A DNA stretch of 64,000 nt from an uncultured Paracoccaceae bacterium (GCA_947501555.1 CANMWG010000001.1:1-64000), one strand, 5' to 3'. Numbered from the stretch's first letter, positions 36,867 through 47,452 are shown. Notes: generated by a model from the letters alone, not told the origin. A program made the numbers and translations.

Positions 36867-37027
36867 CAATGCCTCCCTTACCGACACCGTAGCGTCAAGT
36901 TTCGGGCTGGGCAACCAACCGATGTGAACACCAATGCGTGAGATTGTCGTGGTGATCAGGTAGCGAATGTGAATATATCTGGCACAGGCCACATAGGCCG
37001 AACGACAAATCACCTACCGGAGTGATC

Positions 37028-37468
37028 ATGACGGACATACAGAAAACCCGCCGTGATATGATTGCGCGCCAATTCATTGAAGCAATCCCACATGCACAAG
37101 AACTTGGGATGCGGCTGACCACCGTTGAGGATGGCAAAGCTGTCATTGCGATGGATTATGATACCCGCCTTGTCGGGGATCCCGAGACCGGTGTGATCCA
37201 TGGTGGGGCTGTTTCTGCCTTGATGGATACCTGCGCCGGAGCCGCTGTGATGTCGCACCCGGAAGCGGCTGTTGCCACGGCCACGCTTGACTTACGTATC
37301 GATTACATGCGCCCCGCAACTCCCGGCGATCAGATAACCGCGACGGCTGAATGTTACCATGTCACACGCTCTGTCGCTTTCGTACGCGCCACGGCTGTAG
37401 ATGCCGATGCGGACCGGCCCGTGGCCACCGCAACGGGGGCCTTTACGATCGAGAGGGCAAAATCATGA
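37028..37468 (+). CDS. PaaI-type hotdog thioesterase
   Basis: This 146-residue single-hotdog acyl-CoA thioesterase shows GVIHGGAVSALMDTCAGAA (about residues 57-75), the active-site helix motif of the PaaI/YdiI group, followed by TLDLRIDYMRPATPGDQ. CGGAG lies just upstream of the ATG at 37028. It hydrolyses acyl- or aryl-CoA; the substrate is undefined. It overlaps a second hotdog gene (ATGA at 37465-37468) and is divergent from a MerR gene of the oxidation locus, so it may serve CoA recycling. Confidence 0.85.
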   Translation: MTDIQKTRRDMIARQFIEAIPHAQELGMRLTTVEDGKAVIAMDYDTRLVGDPETGVIHGGAVSALMDTCAGAAVMSHPEAAVATATLDLRIDYMRPATPGDQITATAECYHVTRSVAFVRATAVDADADRPVATATGAFTIERAKS

Positions 37469-37959
37469 AGCGCCCCGAACCGGTCCAGGTGGTCAAACAG
37501 CGCCGCGATGCGACTTTGGACAAGCTCGTCAGCCGTGTGCCTTATATCCAGTTTCTTGGCATCAACTTTGATAGGCGGGGCGATGAGCTGACAGCGATCC
37601 TCCCGTATGCAGACAAGTTAATAGGCAACCCCGCGCTTCCGGCCATACATGGTGGTGTTACGGCAGCCTTTCTTGAGGTCACGGCCATTATCGAACTTAG
37701 CTGGTCGATGATTTGGCAGGACATGGAAGCAGGAAAATTGGCTGATGATGCTGACATGACGCTGAAACTTCCCAAGACTATTGATTTCACCGTCGACTAT
37801 CTTCGTTCTGGCTTGCCGCGCGATGCCTATGCGCGGGCCCGGATCAACCGGTCAGGCAGGCGCTATGCCTCAGTGCATGTTGAGGCCTGGCAGGACAATC
37901 GCAGCCGCTTGTTCGCGCAAGGAACCGGTCATTTCCTGATGCCGCAACGCGATGGCTGA
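37465..37959 (+). CDS. Second hotdog-fold thioesterase
   Basis: The 164-residue protein overlaps its neighbour by ATGA and has LPAIHGGVTAAFLEVTAIIELSW and KTIDFTVDYLRSGLPRDAY, the same PaaI-type helix and strand, with a longer insertion in the middle (WQDMEAGKLADDADMTLKL). Hotdog proteins act as dimers or tetramers, so the two adjacent genes may form a hetero-oligomer, which is inference. Its 3' end overlaps the MATE gene start by eight bases. Confidence 0.8.
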   Translation: MKRPEPVQVVKQRRDATLDKLVSRVPYIQFLGINFDRRGDELTAILPYADKLIGNPALPAIHGGVTAAFLEVTAIIELSWSMIWQDMEAGKLADDADMTLKLPKTIDFTVDYLRSGLPRDAYARARINRSGRRYASVHVEAWQDNRSRLFAQGTGHFLMPQRDG

Positions 37960-39295
37960 GACCGTGCAGCTTACCCATCGCCGGGTGCTGGCAATTGCGC
38001 TGCCGATTGTCTTGTCAAACGCGACGGTCCCGATCCTTGGGGTCGTGGACACAGGCGTTGTTGGCCAATTGGGCGAAGCTGCCCCGATTGGCGCCGTTGG
38101 GATTGGTGCTATTGTCCTTTCATCTGTCTATTGGATCTTTGGTTTTTTGCGGATGGGGACCACCGGGCTGACGTCGCAGGCGGCAGGGGCCAATGACGGA
38201 CAGGAGGTTGACGCGCTTTTTGCCCGCGCCTTGTTAATTGGTTTTACGGCAGGGGTTGCGATTATTGTGTCCCAAGCGTTGATCTTTGAGGGCGCTTTTG
38301 GGATTTCTCCGGCAAGTGCTGCCGTGGAAAGCTTGGCGCGCGATTACATGGTCATCCGGGTTTGGTCCGCGCCTGCAACAATCGCGCTTTATGGCATCAC
38401 AGGTTGGCTGATCGCACAGGAACGGACACGCGCGGTCCTGGTCATTCAGGTCGGCATGAATGGTGCCAACATCGCGCTCAGTTATTATCTGGGTTTGGAA
38501 CTGGGTTGGGGTGTTACAGGTGTCGCTTGGGCCACATTCATTGCGGAATGGGGCGGGCTGGCATTGGGGCTGTGGTTGTGCCGGGGGGTCTTTGGCAGGA
38601 CAGCATGGCGTACGGCGGCGCTTGTATTTGATCTGGTCCGGTTGAAACATATGGCTTTGGTCAACACCGATATCCTGATCCGGTCAGTATTATTGCAGGC
38701 GATTTTCGTCAGCTTCCTGCTCTACGGGGCTGACTTTGGCGATGTTCAATTGGCGGCCAACCAAATTCTGATGCAATTCTTGTACGTGACGGCATATGCA
38801 ATGGATGGGTTTGCATTCGCAGCCGAGGCGTTGGTGGGCCAAGCATTGGGCGCACGGGCGCGGTCGGCATTGCGGCGCAGTGTTATACTCACCTGCTTTT
38901 GGGGGGCAGCGATCTGCGTGGTATTGGCGATTTGTTTTGCGCTTTTTGGAGGCATCGCGGTCGATCTGATGTCAAAATCACCTGAGGTGCGGGCCGCAGC
39001 GCGTCTCTTTCTGCCTTATATGGTCGCGGCGCCTATCGTTGGGGTGGCAGCTTGGATGTTTGATGGCATCTTCATTGGTGCGACCCAGACAAAGGACATG
39101 CGCAATATGATGATCATATCGACCGTGGTGTACTTTGCTTCGGTCATCCCGCTAATGGCTGTTTTTGGGAACCACGGGCTGTGGTTGGGGATGTTGATCA
39201 GCTTCGTAGTGCGCGGCGCGACGCTGGGCTGGAAATATCCGGGGCTTGAGGCGGCGGCCGATGCGACAGGCTCAAAGCCAGTCGCTGCGTCCTGA
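37952..39295 (+). CDS. MATE family efflux transporter (DinF-like)
   Basis: This 447-residue inner-membrane protein has about twelve hydrophobic segments in two related halves. It starts with [31 protein letters not shown], whose [12 protein letters not shown] segment is typical of DinF-type MATE proteins, and continues with [19 protein letters not shown]. It exports cationic drugs or metabolites using Na+ or H+; the substrate is unknown. It is translationally coupled to the hotdog genes, and its 3' end overlaps the convergent pyrD by 24 bp. Confidence 0.9.
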   Translation: MAETVQLTHRRVLAIALPIVLSNATVPILGVVDTGVVGQLGEAAPIGAVGIGAIVLSSVYWIFGFLRMGTTGLTSQAAGANDGQEVDALFARALLIGFTAGVAIIVSQALIFEGAFGISPASAAVESLARDYMVIRVWSAPATIALYGITGWLIAQERTRAVLVIQVGMNGANIALSYYLGLELGWGVTGVAWATFIAEWGGLALGLWLCRGVFGRTAWRTAALVFDLVRLKHMALVNTDILIRSVLLQAIFVSFLLYGADFGDVQLAANQILMQFLYVTAYAMDGFAFAAEALVGQALGARARSALRRSVILTCFWGAAICVVLAICFALFGGIAVDLMSKSPEVRAAARLFLPYMVAAPIVGVAAWMFDGIFIGATQTKDMRNMMIISTVVYFASVIPLMAVFGNHGLWLGMLISFVVRGATLGWKYPGLEAAADATGSKPVAAS

Positions 39296-40324
39296 TCCCA
39301 CGGCATCTGCCACCGTCGCGAAGCCGTCACGTTCCAACAAGGCATCCAAGCCTGCTGCGATCTCACTCGCGAGTGAGATGCCGCCATAGACCAAGGCGGT
39401 ATAGAGCTGCACTGCCGATGCCCCGGCACGGATTTTTTGGTAGGCTTGCTCGGCTGTGCCCACACCGCCCACACCAATGATCGGCAATGTGGTTAGCCCG
39501 GCTAGTTGGGCCAGAACGCGAGTGGATTTTTCAAACAAGGGCTGCCCAGACAAACCACCCATCTCAGTTTTATGTGGGCTGTGCAGCCCATCCCGTTCCA
39601 GCGTGGTGTTCGTGGCAATAATCGCATCAAGACCTGAGGCATTCGCAACCTCAGCTACCTCGCTGATCTCATCCTCGGTCAGATCCGGCGCGATTTTTAG
39701 AAAGACCGGGATGGGTTTGGCCAGTTGCGCGCGCGCATCCATCACGCCAGCCAAAAGGGCCGCAAGAGCGGCTTTGCCTTGCAGGTCGCGCAGCTTTTCG
39801 GTGTTTGGAGATGAAACATTGACGGTCGCAAAATCGACCTGCGCGCCGCATGTGGTTAGGACGGTTGCAAAGTCGGCGGCTTTGTCGCTGCTGTCCTTGT
39901 TTGCGCCAAGGTTCAGGCCAATGATCGCATTCTGAGGGCGCTGGGCCAACCGGGCCGCAATCGCATCCATCCCGTCATTGTTAAAGCCAAAGCGGTTGAT
40001 GGCGGCTTGATCCTCGGCCAGCCGAAACAAGCGCGGTTTGGCATTGCCGGGTTGGGCGCGTGGGGTGGCGGCACCTACCTCAAGAAACCCAAAGCCGGTA
40101 CGGGCTAGCGCGTGCAGCGCGGTCGCATTCTTATCAAATCCCGCCGCAAGCCCGATAGGGTTGGGCAGGTTTAGCCCTGCGATTTGTGTCACAAGGCGCG
40201 ATGATGTGACCGGTCCGTTCTTTGGCCCCAACCCGCTGTTCAACGCTTTGATCGCCAACCCATGTGCAGTTTCAGGATCAAACCGGTGCATGAGCTTCAG
40301 GCCAATGCTTTCAAGCGCTTTCAT
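39272..40324 (-). CDS. pyrD: Dihydroorotate dehydrogenase (quinone), class 2
   Basis: It oxidises dihydroorotate to orotate with quinone, the fourth step of pyrimidine synthesis, at the inner membrane. The start at 40324 ([23 protein letters not shown]) lies within the DUF952 stop (ATGA). Motifs include [41 protein letters not shown] with the Asn pair, [13 protein letters not shown] with the class-2 catalytic serine, and [23 protein letters not shown]. Length (350) agrees with the family. Confidence 0.95.
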   Translation of the reverse strand: MKALESIGLKLMHRFDPETAHGLAIKALNSGLGPKNGPVTSSRLVTQIAGLNLPNPIGLAAGFDKNATALHALARTGFGFLEVGAATPRAQPGNAKPRLFRLAEDQAAINRFGFNNDGMDAIAARLAQRPQNAIIGLNLGANKDSSDKAADFATVLTTCGAQVDFATVNVSSPNTEKLRDLQGKAALAALLAGVMDARAQLAKPIPVFLKIAPDLTEDEISEVAEVANASGLDAIIATNTTLERDGLHSPHKTEMGGLSGQPLFEKSTRVLAQLAGLTTLPIIGVGGVGTAEQAYQKIRAGASAVQLYTALVYGGISLASEIAAGLDALLERDGFATVADAVGSGRSDWL

Positions 40325-40653
40325 AGCAGATCCGGAAACTGATGGTGGCCCGCGACCAAGGGCAGGGGCTTGGCCCAGATCACATCTGTCATCTTCAAGT
40401 TGCGATAGAGATGGGGAAACAAGACATCTTCCCGGGCTGGTTCCCATTTCAGCGGGTCCAGATCATCGGCCTCAATCGCCAGTAGAATCAAACCTTCAAC
40501 GCCCGCGAAATACTTGGCCGCGGTCTCGGCCACCGTTTCGGCGGTCGAAAAGTGAATATAGCCGTCGGCCACATCGATGGGCGCGCCTGTGGTTTCACCA
40601 GCGGCTTGCAAGCTGGCCCATTCATGGGCCCGGAAAATCTTGTATATCAGCAT
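40321..40653 (-). CDS. DUF952 family protein
   Basis: The 110-residue protein starts [19 protein letters not shown], followed by [22 protein letters not shown], the DUF952 signature (GYIHFS), then [16 protein letters not shown]. The function is unknown; the fold is small and cytosolic with conserved His/Tyr/Glu residues. Upstream in-frame starts were not used because this one matches the family N-terminus. It overlaps the pyrD start, so the two are probably co-transcribed. Confidence 0.85.
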   Translation of the reverse strand: MLIYKIFRAHEWASLQAAGETTGAPIDVADGYIHFSTAETVAETAAKYFAGVEGLILLAIEADDLDPLKWEPAREDVLFPHLYRNLKMTDVIWAKPLPLVAGHHQFPDLL

Positions 40654-40804
40654 AGGTGTCTGATGACGTTCTAGGCGGAGAAGGTCAAGAAAAAGGCATG
40701 TCACAAAACTGACGTTGGGTCCGCATACCTGGGGCCCGGAAAGGCGTTTGACTCTGCCAAACGCCAGCGTCAATCTTGGCTGATCACAACAGGGGGAAAT
40801 CCAA

Positions 40805-42367
40805 ATGATTTCACGTATTCTTACAACAACTTGCGCTTTGGCGCTGACAGCGGGCGCTGCCCAGGCAGACTACACGCTGCATATTATCCACATCAATGAC
40901 CTGCACAGCCGGATCGAACCGATCAACCGGTTTGATTCGACCTGTAACGCCGAAGACAACGCCGCTGGCGAATGCTTTGGTGGCGTGGCCCGGGTGATCA
41001 CCAAGATCAACGAACTGCGTGAAGAGCTGGCAGGCGAGAACGTCATCGTTCTGGATGCAGGCGACCAATATCAGGGCAGCCTGATGTACACGACCTATAA
41101 GGGTGACGTGGAAGCTGAGTTTGCAGAAATCGTTGGCTTTGACGCCATGGCCGTTGGCAACCACGAATTCGACGATGGCGACGAAGGCCTGCGCAAGCTG
41201 ACCGATAACGTGTCCTTCCCAATTGTTTCTGGGAACATTGACGTTTCAAGCTCGAACGTGCTGGCAGGTCAGGTTGAAAACCACGTTGTGTTGGAAGTCG
41301 GTGGCGAAATGATCGGTATCGTCTCGGCATTGGCCGTTGATACGGTGGAAACATCCAGCCCATCTGACGCCGTGATCTTCACTGATGAAGCTGAAAGCCT
41401 GTCTGCAGATGTGGCTACGTTGGAAGCTGAAGGCGTGAACAAGATCATCGCGCTGAACCACGTGGGCGTCACCAAAGACATGGCGATTGCAGAGGCCGTC
41501 GACGGCCTTGATGCGGTTGTTGGCGGTCACTCGCACACGCTGTTTTCCAACACCGAAGAAGGCGCTATGGCCTATCCAACCATGGTTGGTGACGTGCCCG
41601 TCGTGCAGGCCTATGCCTACTCAAAATACGTCGGTCACCTGACGCTGGTCTTTGATGACGACGGTAATGTGACCTCGGCCACAGGTGACACGATCCTGCT
41701 GGATGCCAGCGTCGCCGAAGATGAAGCCGTGGTGGCCCGTGTCGCCGAACTGGCGGGTCCTATCGAGGAAATGAAAACCCGTGTTGTGGCTGAAGCGGCA
41801 GAGCCTATCGAAGGTAACCGGGATGTTTGTCGTGCGATGGAATGCCCAATGGGCAATCTGGTGGCCGATGCGATGCTGGACCGTGTGAAGGATCAAGGCA
41901 TTCAGATCGCCATCCAGAACGGTGGGGGTGTGCGTGCCTCAATCGACGCAGGCGAAATCACCATGGGCGAAGTGCTGACCGTGCTGCCGTTCCAGAACAC
42001 ACTGTCTACATTTGAGGTCAAAGGCGAGGCAATCGTTGCCGCGCTTGAAAACGGTGTTGGCCAGATCGAAGAAGGCGCTGGGCGTTTCCCGCAGGTGGCA
42101 GGCATGAGCTTTGCTGTCGATGCGGCGGCTGCACCTGGCGCGCGCGTCTCGGATGTGATGGTCGGCGGCGCGCCGATTGATCTTGCCGCGACTTACGGCG
42201 TTGTGTCCAACAACTACGTGCGCAACGGTGGCGACGGGTATGGCATGTTTGTCGACGCAGAGAACGCCTATGACTTCGGCCCCGATCTGGCCGATGTTAT
42301 GGCTGAATTCATTGCTGCAAATGCACCGTATCAGCCCTACACGGACGGACGCATCACGATGAAATGA
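40805..42367 (+). CDS. Periplasmic 5'-nucleotidase / metallophosphatase
   Basis: A signal peptide (MISRILTTTCALALTAGAAQA) leads into a calcineurin-like domain with the classic blocks HINDLHSRIEP, VLDAGDQYQGS, AVGNHEFDDG and VGGHSHT. It continues into the C-terminal nucleotide-binding domain (QNGGGVRASIDAGEI, SNNYVRNGGDGYGMF). At 520 residues it has UshA-like length and order. It dephosphorylates extracellular nucleotides, supplying nucleosides that the salvage operon at 14-18.5 kb could use. AGGGGGAAA precedes the start. A terminator-like hairpin follows. Confidence 0.9.
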   Translation: MISRILTTTCALALTAGAAQADYTLHIIHINDLHSRIEPINRFDSTCNAEDNAAGECFGGVARVITKINELREELAGENVIVLDAGDQYQGSLMYTTYKGDVEAEFAEIVGFDAMAVGNHEFDDGDEGLRKLTDNVSFPIVSGNIDVSSSNVLAGQVENHVVLEVGGEMIGIVSALAVDTVETSSPSDAVIFTDEAESLSADVATLEAEGVNKIIALNHVGVTKDMAIAEAVDGLDAVVGGHSHTLFSNTEEGAMAYPTMVGDVPVVQAYAYSKYVGHLTLVFDDDGNVTSATGDTILLDASVAEDEAVVARVAELAGPIEEMKTRVVAEAAEPIEGNRDVCRAMECPMGNLVADAMLDRVKDQGIQIAIQNGGGVRASIDAGEITMGEVLTVLPFQNTLSTFEVKGEAIVAALENGVGQIEEGAGRFPQVAGMSFAVDAAAAPGARVSDVMVGGAPIDLAATYGVVSNNYVRNGGDGYGMFVDAENAYDFGPDLADVMAEFIAANAPYQPYTDGRITMK

Positions 42368-42388
42368 GCCTGCTTAGGCTTTCGCTAG

Positions 42389-42426
42389 AAATGCGCTGCG
42401 GGCAACCGTGGCGCATTTTGCGTTTT
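42389..42426 (+). terminator. Terminator after the nucleotidase gene
   Basis: AAATGCGC (42389-42396) pairs with GCGCATTT (42411-42418), with a G/C-containing loop, and is followed by TGCGTTTT. It begins 22 bp after the stop of the nucleotidase gene and fits an intrinsic terminator. Confidence 0.55.
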
Positions 42427-42529
42427 CGGGCCTTATGAGAATCGCCAAAACGAAATCGTGACTGGACCTTGTGGGTCTCTCGTCCCAACAGTTGCACGTG
42501 TTGAAACACCCAAAATCGGAGATCATCCC

Positions 42530-43345
42530 TTGATCCGCAGCCTTTTGACCAGCCTCCTGATTTTTACCGGCCATGCAGCCACAGCCCAAGACTGTGGACC
42601 TGATACGCCATGCGAGATTGACGGTGGGCTTTACCACCTGCGTCTGCCCAACGGTGAGGGGCCGCATCCTGTTTTGATCTGGTATCACGGGCATCGGGGC
42701 AATGGCGCATCGATCCACCGAGGGGGTGGTCTGCAACGCGACTTTCTTGAGCAAGGCTATGCGCTGCTGGCCCCTAACGGATACCAATCCGGAGATGGGC
42801 CCCGATCCTATCCGGCCCGCGAAGGTGCACCGCGCGATGATGTGGCCTTCACCTTTGCCGTGCTTGAGGCCGCAAGTACGCGCGCCAACCTCGATTTGGA
42901 CCGGCTTTATGCGGCGGGTTTCTCGGCAGGTGGATCGATGGCGTGGCTTTTGGCATGCGAGGCGGGGGATCGTTTGCAGGGGATGGTCAGTGTGGCTGGT
43001 GCATTGCGTCGGCCGAACCCAACGGATTGCGCTGGGCTGCAAGGGCTGCCGGTGATGCAAGTGCATGGGTTTGCGGATGCGCAGGTTCCATTTGAGGGGC
43101 GCGGTATCGGTGCGTGGCATCAAGGCAGCGTTTGGGAGATTCTGGATCGGGCACGCGACGCCAATGGTTGTCGGTCGAACCCGGATGATATCGTGATGTC
43201 CGACCAATTCCGGACACGGGTCTGGGATGTATCATGCACCGGTGCGCCGGTGCGGATTGACGTGCATGACGGTGGTCATGGCCTGCCACAGGGTTGGACA
43301 GCACAGGCGCGGGAATTTTTAGAAGGCGCGGCTGCGACCAATTGA
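42530..43345 (+). CDS. Exported PHB depolymerase-like esterase
   Basis: I choose the TTG start at 42530 because GGAGA lies seven bases upstream and the product then begins with a clean signal peptide (MIRSLLTSLLIFTGHAATAQ). The frame is open further upstream without a good site. The 271-residue alpha/beta hydrolase has HPVLIWYHGHRGNGA, a lipase box GFSAGGS with Ser132, and DVHDGGHGLPQGW carrying the catalytic histidine. The pattern is that of LpqC/PHB depolymerase or feruloyl esterase relatives (ester cleavage outside the cytoplasm). Four or more cysteines could form disulfides. Confidence 0.8.
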   Translation: MIRSLLTSLLIFTGHAATAQDCGPDTPCEIDGGLYHLRLPNGEGPHPVLIWYHGHRGNGASIHRGGGLQRDFLEQGYALLAPNGYQSGDGPRSYPAREGAPRDDVAFTFAVLEAASTRANLDLDRLYAAGFSAGGSMAWLLACEAGDRLQGMVSVAGALRRPNPTDCAGLQGLPVMQVHGFADAQVPFEGRGIGAWHQGSVWEILDRARDANGCRSNPDDIVMSDQFRTRVWDVSCTGAPVRIDVHDGGHGLPQGWTAQAREFLEGAAATN

Positions 43346-43410
43346 AACGCCCGTGCAAGAGTTTGTTTTTGGTTGGGGCCTTTCTTCTGTAACCTTAGCG
43401 TATCAGCGGC

Positions 43411-43439
43411 TTGACCTTACCAGAAAGGTAAAATACCTA
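43411..43439 (+). promoter_or_regulatory. Promoter for tRNA-Gly
   Basis: TTGACC (43411-43416) and TACCTA (43434-43439) are separated by 17 bp. The second box ends 13 bp before the tRNA 5' end, as expected for a short leader. The spacer contains TTACC-AGAAA-GGTAA. Confidence 0.4.
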
Positions 43440-43452
43440 GCGTGCACGCAGC

Positions 43453-43526
<74 letters not shown>

Positions 43527-43626
43527 TAACTTTCCATGCAAAATTGAATGACATGCATACGGGCCCGTGGCTTGTTAAAGTGGCGAAGCAGTTTTATGTC
43601 GGGCGTTGACTGACAAAGGACGCCAC

Positions 43627-45417
43627 ATGGCAGACCCCAAAAAAACCGCACAAGAGGAACGGCCCGTAGGCAAACGTGTCAGCGCATTGAGCGCGCTCTG
43701 GCCTTTCATGCGCCCTTATAGAGCAAATATCTTTGCGGCAGGCTTTGCTTTGGTCTTTACCGCCACGGTGTCTTTGTCGTTACCGATCACCGCCCGCCTG
43801 ATTGTTGACAGCTTCGGCGTCGCTGGCAGCGAGATCAGCGATCATTTTGTCACGATGCTTGCGGTGGCTGTCCTTCTCTCATTCGGGACGGCGATGCGCT
43901 ATTATCTTGTCACCCGGCTGGGTGAGCGGGTTGTGGCCGATATCCGCAAAGGCGTGTTCAACCGCATGATCAGCATGAGCCCGGCCTTCTACGAAAAGAT
44001 CATGACTGGCGAAGTTCTTAGCCGGATCACAACGGATACCACACTGATCCTGTCGGTGATCGGCAGCTCGGCCTCGATTGCGCTCCGCAACGTCCTGATT
44101 TTTATCGGTGGTGTGATCTTGATGCTGCTGACCTCGGTCAAGATGAGCATCATGGTCCTCTGGCCCATCCCGGTTGTGCTGTTCCCGATCATGTTTTTGG
44201 GACGGCGGGTGCGCAGCCTGTCCAAGGAAAACCAAGACCTGATCGCAGAATCCAGTGGCGGTGCCTCCGAACTGCTTTTAGCCGCGCAAACCGTGCAGGC
44301 CTTTACACATGAGGTCCTCAGCCGCGCCAAGTTCGATGAAGTCACCGAGCAAAGCTATCGCTCGGCCCGGCGGCGGATTCTAACCCGTGCGATTTTGACC
44401 GCACTTGTGATTTTCATGGTCTTTGCAGCCATCGTGTTGTTTCTGCAAATGGGGTCGCAAGACGTCAGCCAAGGGCAGATTACCGAAGGCGGGTTGGTTC
44501 AGTTCCTGATTTACACGATCATGGTTGGTGGCGCTGTTGCGGCCTTGTCCGAGGTCTGGGGCGAATTGCAGCGCGCTGCGGGCGCAACCGAACGGCTGAT
44601 CGAACTGCTGACGATTGAAGATACGGTGCAGGACCCCGCAAAACCACAAGCTTTACCCGTACCTGTGCAGGGATCATTGCAATTTGATAACGTCCGGTTC
44701 CACTATCCATCGCGACCGCAGGTTTCGGCGCTGGATGGGGTTGATGTAACGATTGAACCAGGTGAGACGGTCGCCTTGGTCGGGCCATCTGGAGCTGGCA
44801 AAAGCACGATCATTCAGCTGGTGCAACGTTTCTACGATCCGCAAGAAGGCGCTGTGCTGATCGATGGGATCGATTTACGCAATCTGACGCGTGGTGAATT
44901 CCGCAAACACATCGCCTTGGTGCCACAAGACCCGGTGATCTTCGCCGAAACCGCGCGCGAAAACATCCGCTTTGGGCGGCCTGATGCAACCGATGCGGAC
45001 GTCGAAGCCGCTGCGAAGGCTGCAGCTGCCCATGACTTCCTGTCGCTGCTACCCGATGGGTACGAAAGCTATGTGGGTGAACGTGGTGTGATGTTGTCAG
45101 GCGGGCAAAAACAACGGATCGCGATTGCCCGGGCGATCTTGCGCGACGCGCCGATCTTGTTGCTGGATGAGGCGACAAGCGCGCTTGACGCCGAAAGCGA
45201 ACACGCTGTGCAGCAGGCGGTCGAAGACCTTGCCAAATCACGGACCACCTTGATCGTCGCACACCGGTTAGCCACCGTGAAAAAGGCGGATCGGATCCTT
45301 GTTTTTGAAGAGGGTAAGATCATCGCGCAGGGCACACATGACGCGCTCGTGGCGCAAGGTGGGCTTTATGCGCGGCTGGCGCGCCTGCAGTTCACCGAAG
45401 GTTTAGCGGCGGAATAG
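43627..45417 (+). CDS. ABC exporter, fused permease and ATPase
   Basis: The 596-residue half-transporter starts MADPKKTAQEERPVGKRV with AAAGGA upstream. A six-helix type-1 exporter domain (about 30-320) is followed by an ATPase domain with Walker A GPSGAGKST, Q-loop LVPQDPVIFAETARENI, signature LSGGQKQR, Walker B ILLLDEATSALD and switch histidine IVAHRL. It probably works as a homodimer. The substrate is not evident; the sequence resembles the LmrA/MsbA-like branch. It is a single gene, 111 bp before the acyl-CoA synthetase. Confidence 0.93.
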   Translation: MADPKKTAQEERPVGKRVSALSALWPFMRPYRANIFAAGFALVFTATVSLSLPITARLIVDSFGVAGSEISDHFVTMLAVAVLLSFGTAMRYYLVTRLGERVVADIRKGVFNRMISMSPAFYEKIMTGEVLSRITTDTTLILSVIGSSASIALRNVLIFIGGVILMLLTSVKMSIMVLWPIPVVLFPIMFLGRRVRSLSKENQDLIAESSGGASELLLAAQTVQAFTHEVLSRAKFDEVTEQSYRSARRRILTRAILTALVIFMVFAAIVLFLQMGSQDVSQGQITEGGLVQFLIYTIMVGGAVAALSEVWGELQRAAGATERLIELLTIEDTVQDPAKPQALPVPVQGSLQFDNVRFHYPSRPQVSALDGVDVTIEPGETVALVGPSGAGKSTIIQLVQRFYDPQEGAVLIDGIDLRNLTRGEFRKHIALVPQDPVIFAETARENIRFGRPDATDADVEAAAKAAAAHDFLSLLPDGYESYVGERGVMLSGGQKQRIAIARAILRDAPILLLDEATSALDAESEHAVQQAVEDLAKSRTTLIVAHRLATVKKADRILVFEEGKIIAQGTHDALVAQGGLYARLARLQFTEGLAAE

Positions 45418-45529
45418 TTTATTTTCGTAGCGTTAGTCTTGTGATTTCTCAATTCTTTGCGCAACTTGTGTGGTCAGGGAGAGCTGTCATACGACAAGTA
45501 TGGCGGACTTAATTTAGGGAGGAGACGGC

Positions 45530-47416
45530 ATGGCTTATGAAAATGTCGCTGATCGGGACGCGATCGAGAATGAAATGCCGTGGGATGCGCGTGAGTTGCC
45601 CACCACGACCTATGCGTTGCTCAGCGGCACGGCGCAGAAACATGGGGCCCGCAAGGCCGTCAGTTTCAGCCTTCTTTCTGATCCCAATGCAAAATGCGAA
45701 ACGCTTAACTGGAATGAGTTGCGTGAAAAGACCGCGCAAGCAGCGAACCTGTTTCGGTCGTTGGGTGTGGGCGAAGATGACGTCGTGGCCTTTCTACTTC
45801 CCAATGCGACCGAAACCATCCTGACATATCTGGGTGGACAGGTGGCCGGGATAGTGAACCCGATCAACCCACTTTTGGACGCTGAACAAATCGCGGCCAT
45901 TCTGCGTGAAACCAACGCAAAGGTGCTTGTGACACTCAAGGCTTTCCCCAAAACGGACGTTGCCCAAAAGGCCGCAGATGCGGTGCGTATGTCTCCAAAT
46001 GTCAAACACGTGCTAGAGGTTGACCTGCTGCGGTACTTGACGGGTCTGAAGAAACTGATCGTCCCGTGGATCCGCCCCAAGAACCCCACGAACCACGATG
46101 CGCGCATAGCTGACTTCAATGCCGAGATGGAAAAGCAACCGACAACATTGGCGTTTGAAGACAGCACTGTTGACCGGGTTGCCGCTTACTTTCACACTGG
46201 CGGGACCACGGGGATGCCCAAGGTTGTGCAGCACCGGTATTCCGGCATCGTCTATAATGCGTGGCTGGGGGATAGGCTGCTATTCACCGAAGAAGACGTG
46301 CAAATTTGCCCGCTGCCGCTGTTCCATGTCTTTGCGACCATCGTTTCCCTTGGGGCCTCGCTTGGCTCGGGGGCGCAGATCGTCTTTCCGACACCACAAG
46401 GGTACCGCGGTGACGGCGTGATGGATAATTTCTGGAAGCTGATCGAGAAACACAAAGTCACCTTCATGATTACCGTGCCCACGGCCATGTCAGCGCTGAT
46501 GCAGCGCAAAGTTGATGCAGATATCTCAACCCTGCGCCTTGCGTTTTGTGGGTCAGCGCCATTGCCACTAGAGCTCTACCGGCGTTTTGAAGAGGCCGCA
46601 GGTGTGACGATCTGTGAAGGTTATGGGCTGACCGAGGCAACTTGTCTTGTCGCTATCAACCCGCCCGACGGGGAAAAGCGTGTGGGCTCTATTGGTATTC
46701 CGTTCCCCTATACGGACGTGCGGATCATTTCGCCAGCGACAGGCAAAGACGCAGCCCCTGATGAAATCGGCGAAATTTGTGTGTCAAACCCGGGCGTCTA
46801 TGGCGGCATGACTTACACAGAGGCGGATAAGAATGCTGACCTTTATTACCCCGGTACGATCTCGGACGCGCAATACCTGCGGACTGGCGACTTGGGCCGC
46901 AAGGACCCTGACGGCTACCTTTGGATCACAGGTCGAGCCAAAGATCTGATCATTCGTGGCGGGCACAACATAGACCCTGCCGAAATTGAAGAGGCTCTCG
47001 CCGGGCATGAAGCTGTGGCTTTTGCTGGTGCCATCGGCCAACCCGATCAATACGCAGGCGAGGTGCCTTGCGCTTTTGTTGAATTGGTCGATGGTGCGAC
47101 GATCACGTCCGATGAGCTGATGGCCTATGCCAAGGAACACATTCACGAACGTGCCGCCCACCCCAAACATCTGGAAATCATGGATGAATTGCCCAAAACG
47201 GCTGTAGGTAAGATATTCAAACCTGATCTGCGCAAATCAGCGATTGCCCGCATCTATAACGGGGCGTTGGCGGATACTGGGGCGACAATTTCATCGGTGA
47301 TAGAAGATAAGAAACGTGGGTTGGTCGCACATGTTGCAAAAACCGACGCGGTGTCCGATGAAGACATTGGCAAAGCGCTGAACGCCTTCACTATTCCCTG
47401 GGAATTGGCAGAGTAG
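45530..47416 (+). CDS. Acyl-CoA synthetase (AMP-forming), 628 aa
   Basis: This ANL-superfamily ligase has the AMP motif YFHTGGTTGMPKVVQHRYSG, the A5 motif CEGYGLTEATCLVA, YLRTGDLGRKDPDGYLWITGRAKDLIIRGGHNIDP (in pieces: RTGDLGRKDPDGY and IIRGGHNIDPAEIEEAL) and LPKTAVGKIFKPDLRK with the catalytic lysine. A long N-terminal extension (MAYENVADRDAIENEMPWDA) and a C-terminal helical tail after the lysine (residues 565-628) set it apart from the shorter enzyme at 24.5-26.2 kb. GGGAGGAGA precedes the start. Substrate unknown. Confidence 0.9.
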   Translation: MAYENVADRDAIENEMPWDARELPTTTYALLSGTAQKHGARKAVSFSLLSDPNAKCETLNWNELREKTAQAANLFRSLGVGEDDVVAFLLPNATETILTYLGGQVAGIVNPINPLLDAEQIAAILRETNAKVLVTLKAFPKTDVAQKAADAVRMSPNVKHVLEVDLLRYLTGLKKLIVPWIRPKNPTNHDARIADFNAEMEKQPTTLAFEDSTVDRVAAYFHTGGTTGMPKVVQHRYSGIVYNAWLGDRLLFTEEDVQICPLPLFHVFATIVSLGASLGSGAQIVFPTPQGYRGDGVMDNFWKLIEKHKVTFMITVPTAMSALMQRKVDADISTLRLAFCGSAPLPLELYRRFEEAAGVTICEGYGLTEATCLVAINPPDGEKRVGSIGIPFPYTDVRIISPATGKDAAPDEIGEICVSNPGVYGGMTYTEADKNADLYYPGTISDAQYLRTGDLGRKDPDGYLWITGRAKDLIIRGGHNIDPAEIEEALAGHEAVAFAGAIGQPDQYAGEVPCAFVELVDGATITSDELMAYAKEHIHERAAHPKHLEIMDELPKTAVGKIFKPDLRKSAIARIYNGALADTGATISSVIEDKKRGLVAHVAKTDAVSDEDIGKALNAFTIPWELAE

Positions 47417-47452
47417 TCGTCCAGCGCCCGAACAGGCAAAGGATGAATACTT

